A program made the translations under genes and the position numbers. From positions 66,904 to 130,903 of the forward strand of contig NW_006767437.1 in NCBI RefSeq assembly GCF_000264995.1: a DNA stretch of 64,000 bases. Reading direction: 5' to 3'. The notes under the pieces are model-generated. The model was not told where the DNA came from. It made no database searches and worked only from the letters and a program-made list of their open reading frames with translations. Of this stretch, positions 54,433-64,000 are shown piece after piece (within the stretch, counting starts at the first letter, position 1; the number at the start of each line of letters is the position of its first letter). This DNA comes from Punctularia strigosozonata HHB-11173 SS5 (taxonomy: Eukaryota; Basidiomycota; Agaricomycetes; Corticiales; Punctulariaceae).

Positions 54433-57125
54433 ATGGCATCAGACTCCCTATGCCTAGTCCCTCCACTGGTGGGCGTTGCGGCCAGTGACGGGTTGGCGCA
54501 CTCTGGGAGAGCGCTCACCATGGCGCTTTCGCCGCGCGACGACTCAGTGGCAGTCTATTCGCGTCCTATAGTGAGTTGTTCATATCACTCGGCAGTTGAT
54601 GCCTAAATACCGCAGATTCAAGCACCAGGAAACCCCGCTGGCCAGGTAGAAGCTGGCGAGAACCATGTATACTTCGCGAGCATGCAACTTGCGCCGTCGA
54701 CCGAGCGGCGAAATGTGCGTATCATCGCACGCAGATGATTGTCGAAGAATATCGCCCATTTACTCGAGTAGTTTGTAACAGATACATGGATTGCATACAC
54801 CGCACTACGTGAGGTTTCGGAAACGGAAGGCGCGCTCCCGTGAGTACCGTATTCCCTAGAGTTGCTGGATTGCCGTTGGAAATGCTAACGCGACTCTCCA
54901 GACACGTGGCCAAGGGTTATGCACAAGCAGTTCGCAAGATGGTTAGAGACTATGTCAATCTCACGAGGGTAAACTGGCAGGAGACATCGGTGCGCTCTCT
55001 TTCAGGTGCTTAAGTCACGTCGTTGACAAGTCTCGGACAGAAAGCTGACGTGAAGCCACAATTTAGTAGCGAACACTACCGCTGTCTTCACACGTCTTTT
55101 TCCCTCTTCGAAGTCCTCTATCTACCCGATTATGATTTCACTGAAGTGGAAGAAGCTCAGTGCGGAGAAGAGATCATGGAATGGCTTAACACGCATTTCA
55201 TCGAACCCTCGACAGAAGAAGGGGTTCAGCTTAGTAGCTTAGAGAAACCTTGGGAGGATGAGAATTTTTGGCCGTACATCACAAGGTTTGGGCGGGCGAT
55301 TTACACAGAAAGGAGCCTTGCTTACCGTTTCTCAGGACAACTCTTCGCGGCCTCTCCGAGGCATCGGTGTTCTTCTTGAATATCCTTACAGAATCTCACC
55401 CTTCTGCGACTCTGCGGGAGTTCTCTGCGAGACTTACTGCTCATATCAGATCACAACCCCGCCATCACAACCACACTCTTGAAAAGGACATGGTGCGGGC
55501 CTGGAGACGTTGGGTGGATGAGGTCAAGACGATGCGCATCCAGCTAGATCATGTTCCCGAAGATGATCGGTACGATGGGTACGAGAACTGGTGGGATCGG
55601 CTGAGTCAGATTGTTGGTATTCTGGAAGGGCGCCAAGAAGTGGTTAGACGCGTATGTGCCGAACTAGGTGGGGACTGGAAGGAAGTCATCGCCGCCTGGG
55701 GCGTGTTCGTGGACCCCCGCCTCAGGAGACGTCGCCTACAGTCAGTCACGACTTTCGCGAGTCCTATGCAACGATCTAGCTGACATAGCTTACAGAGAGT
55801 TAGCTGCTATGATATTCGAGGAATTTCCACCAGACCCGACGAACCACGAAGATATGATACACGCCTCTCTGTTCTCTGGGAACCTAGAGGAGGCGCTGGA
55901 GTATGCCTCTCAGCTGGATACTTGGCTCGCAGCACACCTGGCTGACACCATGAAGATCGTCAGCATCCTTGATTCCGTGGTTGATGAGTATGTTCGCACT
56001 ATTGCAACGCGAAAGCAGCTGATCATCCAATTCTAGTAACGATCTCTCCATACGTGATCGATATGTGTTGCAATACGCCGAATATCTTCGATCTGACGCT
56101 GCGCTATGGCGACTCACGCCCTCCTATTTTTGTTCTTGCGGGGAAATCGGGAAAGAAAGAGCGGATCAAGTTCTGCTGCGCGTACCACTGAAACCTGGGC
56201 GAAGTGGTCTTGAGGAACCCGGTCTGCACAAAAACGCGCCAGAACGAGAAAGATCACTCGGCGACACTTTGCGAGAGATAACAGAAATCTGCCACTTGTA
56301 TAAACGAGAAGCGGTTCGGAGAACTATTTGTCGCGTGAGTCCATCGCTGCTTGCTTTCCTTGACTTAGCTTATATTCGCCTAGATTGGGGCGCAATTACT
56401 CGTACAACAAAAACAGTTCGCCGAGGCAATCTCATTTGCGGCATCTGGAGAGGATTGGCCTGGTCTTGGTCGGATTGTTGATCAGATCTTGCAAGAATAT
56501 ATCGATCATGGTGTGTTCACCAATCCCCTCCATACAGTCAATTGCTGATTGCGAACACAGGACCTGTTGTATTCGCTCGATTAGTCGGCAAGACCATACC
56601 CTTTCTCGAGCCTCTAGACATGAATGGTAAAGGGCGTGTCATCTTCATCCGTCGCCTTGAATTTGCAAATCGATATGCCGAATTTCATCAACGCCGATTG
56701 AGCGGCGATGTTACCGGAGCCGCCTTGGACCTCATCGCGATGTTTGAACAGGACGTCGTTCCCAATTCGTGGTGGGCCGTTGTTCTATGTGACTCCATTG
56801 AGCTCTTACAGCATGGTGAGTCCTTCCAACGACGTCGTACACCATCCGAAGTATGGACAAGATTACCTTTATAGGAACGCTCCCGTTCTCATCCTGGGAG
56901 GCATGCCTCCTGATGCGGAAATTGGAAGAGATCTACCTTCGAACATCTCAAGGATCCGGCGACGATTATCTACCGATCATCACGCGTATAAAAGCTGGAG
57001 GAGAAAAGGAAGCGCTTCGCCAACTCCAGTTCGTGCGGCTTGCACTTACCCAGTACTACGCACGATGTGCGGTGCTTGGAGTCGGCGGAAAAGATAGTTA
57101 TTCGGTGCCACGGATTGTCGTTTGA
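54433..57125 (+). CDS. NUP85: nucleoporin Nup85
   Basis: Scaffold protein of the Y-shaped (Nup84/Nup107-160) complex of the nuclear pore. Roughly ten or more exons give about 650-700 aa. The start MASDSLCLVPPLVGVAAS is followed by short spliced exons (VYFASMQLAPSTERRN, FVTDTWIAYTALREVS, HVAKGYAQAVRKMVRDYV). The Nup85 body has HTSFSLFEVLYLPDYDF, WRRWVDEVKTMRIQLDHVP, WWDRLSQIVGILEGRQEV, ELGGDWKEVIAAWGVFVDP and MIFEEFPPDPTNHEDMIHAS. Later parts are PVVFARLVGKTIPFLEPLD, VPNSWWAVVLCDSIELLQ and a C-terminal LLMRKLEEIYLRTSQGSGDD. It is an all-helical ACE1-type protein. Frame is kept across all junctions I followed; a few middle splice sites are approximate. Confidence 0.88.
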
Positions 57126-57492
57126 TGTAGAGGGTGCGGACGCTGGGTCAACATAACTACCGTCAACGGCGTAGTACGTGCCTGAATGCGTTAATAATTG
57201 TCAGATGCTCTGGACGTGATCTGGCCGAATCAAATTAAACGCGCTCGGTCAAATTGAGATCGTCATGTCTCGATGTCCTCAGAAGAACTCATAGACCTGA
57301 TGTTGCCGCTGGATACCATGTACTCGAGGTGGCTAATCGTTCACTTCGAAAATGTGGCTCTTGAATTCCGTACGGCGGGACGTGCGGAGCCCTGTGGCGG
57401 CGGAGAACCAGAGGCGCCCACGCGGATTGTGGCTCACGCGCCGTTGCCCGGAGCATTCCCTAGGCAGGGCTACTTTACGTTCTCCATTCACG
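57126..57492 (+). other. intergenic, promoter region of the RhoGAP gene
   Basis: About 370 nt between two genes on the same strand. The frame of the next gene is open upstream to 57352, but the protein there is not conserved-looking, so the later Met is preferred. Confidence 0.4.
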
Positions 57493-60126
57493 ATGTCTGA
57501 TCATGGCTATGGACCGCCCTCCGCTGACCATCCTTCTGGCTGGGATAGTGCCTCGTGGAACACGCACGACGTCTCTGATGCAGCCGCTTCCGTCGACGGC
57601 AACCTGTACCCTGGCCGGTCGCCGCAACCACAGTCATTACAACACGAGCATCCGCCCTCGGCATCGCCTCCACGGTCGAGCGCAGACTCTCCTGGTCGGC
57701 CTTCAGGCTCTTCGCGCTGGAGAGAAAGTTTTCTTGAACGGCGGGACACTGTGAGCAGCACGACGGGCTACAGCGAAGTCCAGAGTGTGGTCGAGCCGAA
57801 TCCCGATGAGAATGTGCTGCGCGCTTTATGCGACTTGGATGTGAGCCCATCGTACCCGGTGTAGCGTGTTAATTGACTCTCCCTCAGTGTGGGGTGCCCT
57901 TACTTCTCGATCGGATAAAGCAGAGCATCATATCTTGTCGGGTGAGTTCATCTACCCGACGCTATTCGTAACCAGGTGATGAGAAGGAACGATGTCAGGA
58001 AGCGTCTGTATTCTTCAAGAAGAGAGCTGCCTTGGAGGAGGAATACGGACGGAATATGTTAAAGCTCTCACGAACAACTGCAGATACCTATGCCATGAAT
58101 GACGGCAAGGCTGGGTGAGCTCAGTTTCGCCTACCATCGCGCTGCATTACTAACATACCGATTGACAGCACATTCGTGACCGCATGGCAAGGCACCATGC
58201 GCATCCATGAGACCATGGCCGAGAACAAGATTCGATTCGCCCAACGCTTAAACGAAATGAGCGAGGAGCTGGCTAATCTCGCGAAAGAAGTTGACAAGAA
58301 TCGGAAGACGGTAACGCCTCGCGAAAAGTATTTCCCTCTGTAATGCTCATAATATCACTAGAGCAAAGAGCTGGCCAACCGTTATGAAAGGGCGTTACAA
58401 GAGTCGGAACAAGCAACCGAGAAGAGCAAGTCCCGATTCGATATGACGGCTGAGGAACTCGAAAGGGTATTACTGGCAAAAGAGGGCGAGTCGAGCGCGG
58501 GAGGATTGCAGGCCAAATCACCTGGTGGCGCTTCTGGAAAGCGGGTCCTCGGGAAGGCTATGAAAGGCGGGGGACTATTGCTGAAGGGCAAAAATCCCGG
58601 GAATGTAATCCCGTGATACCACCTTACCATCATCTCGTATCTGACCATAGCCGTTTTAGATTGCCCGACAAGAGGATGATGTACGCTCTCGGATGTCCGC
58701 CGCTTCGGACGTATATCGCAAGGCAGTCACAGATACACAGACGATACGCCAAGAGTACTTCAATTTCCAGTTACCTCGAATATTACGAGTCAGTTCGTGC
58801 TGAATCCTGGTAGTTCGCAACTTGTTCACATATACAATCATAGGCGCTTAAGGAGTGTGCAGATGAAATCGACTTGGGCTTGCAGTACCACCTCACCCGT
58901 TATGCCTATCTGTTCGAGAGCATCGTCCTCACTGATGGGCAAACACTCTCCCCTACTTCTGTAGACGAAGGCAGCGGACAGGGCTTGAAAGCGATAATCG
59001 ATGCAATCGATAATCGAGGCGACTTCAGAGTCTACATGCAGAATTACGCGTACGCTCATGGTGGAGTAGTGAGAGGTCCAAGAAGGGAAGGTCCCCCGGA
59101 AGCTGGTTTCGTGAGCTGTTGCCGCAGGATTGCTACTGAGTTCCCTTAACTGACATAATATCTGTTGCATCGCAGTTACCTCCAATACCCGCACACCTCG
59201 ACCGTGTTCATGCGTACCCTAGTGCCAACGGACAGAACCCGTCAGCGCCCCAGCTTGCCGACAAAGGCCGGCCCACCTTCGGCGTCGACCTGGCGGAGCA
59301 AATGACGCGCGATAATGTTGATGTACCGCAGATCATGACCAAATGCTGCGAGGCAATCGAAAAGTACGGCCTTGAATTCCAGGGAATATATAGGATCGGC
59401 GGTACAACAAACAAGATCGCGAAGTTGAAGGAAAAACTGGATAAAGGTCAGCGTCGATACAGACTTCTCGTTTCTTCCTGGGTACTGAAACGCCATAAGA
59501 TATTAACTCCGTGGATTTGGACGCGGAAGAATGGTCTTCCGATATCACGAATGTCACTAGTGTACTGAAACTTTGGCTACGCGAATTGCCGGACCCATTG
59601 TTGACGTCCGGCCTCCACCAAGGCTTCGTAGAGGCAGCTAGTAAGTGATGATTACCCCAAGTTGATGCATGGACTTGATCCTTAGTTGAAATCGCGCAGA
59701 GATCGAGAACGATCGACTACGACAGATCCGTTTGCATGAACGAGTAAACGACTTGCCCGATCCAAATTACGCCACGCTCAAGTACCTCATGGGCCACCTG
59801 CACAAGTACGTATCCAAGAACATGTCCGGAGGCTTGAATGTGACTTGCTCCCTCATTAGAGTTTCGCAGTCCGAAGCCCAAAATTCTATGTCTATTCAAA
59901 ACATAGCCATCGTTTTCGGACCGACACTATTTGGCGCCATGCCCGTGCTACCAGTGGACGGGCAGATGAATGCAGGAAATGGACTGGCGGATGCCCCTCT
60001 GCAGAACAAGGTCAGTTTTGCACCTAAAGAGGATGATGAAAGTTGACCATTGTGTATACCTAGGCTATTGAAACCATCCTGGAACACTACAACGACATAT
60101 TTGTCGATGAATCTGAAGTGGCTTAA
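57493..60126 (+). CDS. F-BAR / RhoGAP protein, Rgd1-like
   Basis: GTPase-activating protein for Rho/Cdc42 with a membrane-curving F-BAR domain, expected at growing tips and septa. About ten exons give roughly 700 aa. The disordered N-terminus starts MSDHGYGPPSADHPSGWD. F-BAR follows: REASVFFKKRAALEEEYGRN, AWQGTMRIHETMAENKIRF, AQRLNEMSEELANLAKEVD, then YFNFQLPRILR and LKECADEIDLGLQYHLTRY. A linker leads to RhoGAP: FGVDLAEQM, CCEAIEKYGLEFQGIYRIGG with the Arg finger, VLKLWLRELPDPLLT, LMGHLHKYVSKN and SIQNIAIVFGPTLFGAM. It ends ETILEHYNDIFVDESEVA, TAA at 60124-60126. The order F-BAR then RhoGAP matches yeast Rgd1/Rgd2 and fission yeast Rga7. Confidence 0.9.
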
Positions 60127-60473
60127 TCGTTGGGTGTCTCCGACGTCTTTCTCTGGGCTGGAGACTATATGCAATACCGAGCTACCGACAAGTTTCGGGT
60201 CACGGATTGGTCGCCGACATATATTTTATACGGCACTCATGCTATAACTTCAGATTATATTTATCCATTGCCTTATGTGTCATCTCTCCGCATAGTTGTT
60301 GTAATCACCTCACGGCAATCTCAATGTGCAACCTATTCTGTAAACTTCACATATACTGTGGGCAAACGACTGGAGCTGATTTTTCCAGTAAAGCATATCC
60401 ATATCATATTGCAATGGTGATGTGGCAGAAGAAGTAAGATAATAAGTTACGTGACAAAGGATGAAGAAAGCAG
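60127..60473. terminator. 3' region between RhoGAP and histone H4-B
   Basis: About 350 AT-rich nt between convergent genes; no gene seen. The inverted repeat begins at 60474. Confidence 0.45.
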
Positions 60474-60477
60474 GCGA

Positions 60478-61875
<1,398 letters not shown>

Positions 61876-62405
61876 ATGGCCCGCACGAAGCAAACCGCTC
61901 GCAAGTCTACCGGTGGTAAGTAATCGTTTATGACGACTTGACCCCCCTGGAGGCCGACGATTTTGCACCTCAGGCAAGGCGCCCCGCAAGCAGCTCGCCG
62001 CCAAGTCGGCGCGGAAGACGGCCGCGACTGCGACGGGTGGTGTGAAGAAGCCTCATCGTTTCCGCCCTGGTACCGTAGCTCTTCGTGAGATCCGTCGGTA
62101 CCAGAAGTCGACGGAGCTGCTTATTCGCAAGCTTCCGTTCCAACGGCTTGTCCGAGAGATCGCCCAGGACTTCAAGGTGAGCGGCGGCTTCGGGCGTCGT
62201 CGTGACTCATGCTGACTCGACCGTTCGTCTTCAGACCGATCTGCGGTTCCAGTCCTCCGCGGTCATGGCGCTGCAGGAAGCTGCCGAGGCTTACCTCGTT
62301 TCGTTGTTCGAGGACACCAACCTTGCCGCGATCCACGCCAAGCGCGTTACCATCCAGCCTAAGGATCTTGCCCTTGCTCGTCGTCTCCGTGGCGAGAGGA
62401 CATAA
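61876..62405 (+). CDS. histone H3, copy B (uninterrupted)
   Basis: Core histone H3. Exons 61876-61915, 61974-62176 and 62235-62405, with introns of 58 nt each, give 137 aa, one more than the usual 136. The tail reads [19 protein letters not shown] and then [18 protein letters not shown], where canonical H3 has [17 protein letters not shown]. The residue after K27 is Thr, and there is one extra residue before GGVKK. The fold is normal: [49 protein letters not shown], ending [11 protein letters not shown]. Exons and introns appear identical to copy A. It is transcribed away from H4-B. Confidence 0.98.
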
Positions 62406-62689
62406 TATCTGATTTGTTGGCCTGGTCATTATACTCCTTATATCGATATTGTACTGTGCTATGTAATCTTTCCTCGCGTCTCCTTTTTTTTTTTTTTTTT
62501 TTGCGTGGGCGCTCTGATAGAATCGGCCGGTGGGTGCGGCGAAGCTCCGTGTTTCTACCATCGTGAATGAGGGCATTTAATCAGTCCAATGTTTGGCTTG
62601 TTGCGCAGTTCATGCATAGGGTATGGCATCCAAACGCGAGAGTGGGATCATTAGTGCGCATTGAGATGTGAACGGGTGCTTGGGTTACT
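62406..62689. other. 3' flank of H3-B with long T-run
   Basis: A run of about 18 Ts lies at 62485-62502, followed by GC-rich unique sequence. The flank is unrelated to that of H3-A. Confidence 0.5.
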
Positions 62690-64000
62690 TCATACCGCCA
62701 GTCCTGCTCGGATGGCATTGATTGTGATCCTCTTTGCTTCATCGTTCGGAGCGACCTCGTCCACAAAGGCCGCTCTGCGTTTCATCCTTGTTCGGTGGGT
62801 AGCCGGAGAAGGATATGTCAGCTCGTACTCAAGCCCATTGAAGGAGGCTCCTTGTTCATCGTACTTGGCGATGCGCGTCTCGCTCGTCTGAGGTGTAGGG
62901 TTCGCGGTCCGGTCGCTGCTGGTACTCCACTTCCTCCTTGCACACTGCCGCCCTTCAGCTACCGTTCGTCCTCTGCTGATTTCCCGGGCGATAAAGCGCC
63001 CTCTCGTAATGTGTTCTGCATCCCCGATTGATTTGTAGCTGCTACGGCTTGCCTCTAGCTCGGCGCCAACTTTCTTCGCCCAGTCATCGAGAAAGAGAAC
63101 TTTCATCTGTGGAGGTTTCCTGACAAACAGAAGAGAAGCTGAATGAAGAAGACGACTAAGGGAAAGCATTCCCTGCACTTGGGTCGAGCTTTCTCGCAAG
63201 CGGCGCCAATTCGTCCGTGATCTCCTCCTCGTCGATACTGGATTCGGTGTCTACTTCAGAATCGTTGCTGCTGCGAGATCTCTGCTTCAGGCGCAAGAGA
63301 GACTGATAAAAAAGGAGCGAACTCTGTCGTCTTGGAGTATCGTGACTGAGGGCTCATCGCCGGCGGGTGGACAGGGTCAGGTTCGTGTATCGGGTGGGGT
63401 GTACAACCGCAATATGAACGTCGCCCGAACAATGAAAGTTTGCGATGCCATCGTTGAAGACGTGCCCCTGCCGCATTATGCATAACACAAGGTTCTGACT
63501 GAAGTAGCGTACGTCTGTATGTCTTGTGGACTGTGGTCCGGAACCGCAGTCACTAAATAAGCAATATCCAGCACAGGCGAGTCGTGCAACAATGATTCGA
63601 TTGGAAAGCTCCAGTACTCACGTCATGATGATGCTTGTCTCCTCATCATTCGGGCCTGATGACACGCTACGACGTCAGCAACACCCTCCAGGGTCTGTTG
63701 TATTGATGAGCTATTGGTACATGTCCAGTCAGTCATACGGATCCCCAGAAGGCCGAGAAAATGTCTATCGGATGGGTTCCGCGTGGAGCAGATCTGCGAG
63801 CACGTCCGAAATGAGCATGTGCGAGAATAGAAGGGGGGTATTTGACCTTTATTGAGTGCTTGGTCGGCTGCGCTGAGGCCCGAGTCATGCGCTTCGAGGA
63901 AGGCGTCGACCTGGAGCTAGAAGTGAATTTCTGGGCAAGATTCAGGCAGTCGGTCATTTACCTCGTCCATGACCTCGTCATCATTACCTCCACTACCATC
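62690..64000 (-). CDS. possible gene running off the window, unknown
   Basis: Weakly supported. The minus strand has a 169-codon frame ending at 62690 (MKVLFLDDWAKKVGAELEAS, RFIAREISRGRTVAEG, YDEQGASFNGLEYELTYP, RTRMKRRAAFVDEVAPNDEA). Upstream is an acidic piece at about 63190-63300 (SSNDSEVDTESSIDEEEITD). Further fragments near 63700-63990 include VDAFLEAHDSGLSAADQAL. These have coding-like composition and could be exons of one gene, but I could not link them with confident splice sites and recognise no domain. The 5' end would lie beyond 64000. Confidence 0.3.

Overview
This is a 64 kb piece of a nuclear chromosome from a filamentous basidiomycete, most likely a mushroom-forming agaricomycete. 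The evidence is dense genes on both strands, many 45-65 nt introns per gene, about 50-55% GC, a fungal chromodomain Ty3/Gypsy element, a TPR-CHAT protein and an Mx-like dynamin. It also carries fungal forms of Nup85, an F-BAR RhoGAP, the rhomboid Pcp1/PARL and a GH51 arabinofuranosidase. Genes were read by joining exons across GT-AG introns by eye, so internal splice sites are predictions.

Layout. 0-1 kb: 3' part of a mitochondrial phosphate carrier. 1.66-2.2 kb: a decayed TPR array. 2.3-4.1 kb (-): hexose-type MFS transporter. 5.8-9.4 kb (+): TPR-CHAT caspase-like protein. 9.8-11.7 kb (+): conserved protein of unknown function with a GC-AG intron. 12.1-15.0 kb (-): dynamin-like GTPase. 18.0-19.1 kb (+): disordered protein. 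20.6-21.8 kb (-): F-box-like protein. 21.9-30.2 kb (-): a young, apparently whole LTR retrotransposon with 5 bp target duplications and three ORFs. 30.2-32.9 kb (-): secreted GH51 alpha-L-arabinofuranosidase. 33.5-35.2 kb (+): unknown protein. 37.1-39.2 kb (-): Rap1-like telomere protein (BRCT plus Myb). 39.6-41.2 kb (+): dead S10 carboxypeptidase. 41.35-42.5 kb (-): MBD4-like DNA glycosylase. 42.5-43.2 kb (-): glycine-rich membrane protein. 43.6-45.7 kb (+): intact S10 carboxypeptidase. 46.0-47.5 kb (-): METTL21/FAM86-like methyltransferase, divergent from a rhomboid protease at 47.65-49.25 kb (+).

The last 15 kb are framed by two inverted copies of a divergent histone H3-H4 pair (49.5-51.2 and 60.5-62.4 kb). 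The copies appear identical through exons, introns and the shared promoter, and the identity stops at the stop codons. Each contains a run of Ns that comparison with the other copy shows to be mostly or wholly artificial. Between them lie Nup85 (54.4-57.1 kb) and an F-BAR/RhoGAP protein (57.5-60.1 kb). A poorly resolved possible gene runs off the right end on the minus strand.

The genes are mostly housekeeping and do not form one pathway. The parts most worth following are the TPR-CHAT protein with an intact His/Cys pair and its fossil relative, the concerted inverted histone cluster with a one-residue insertion in the H3 tail, and the third ORF of the retrotransposon.
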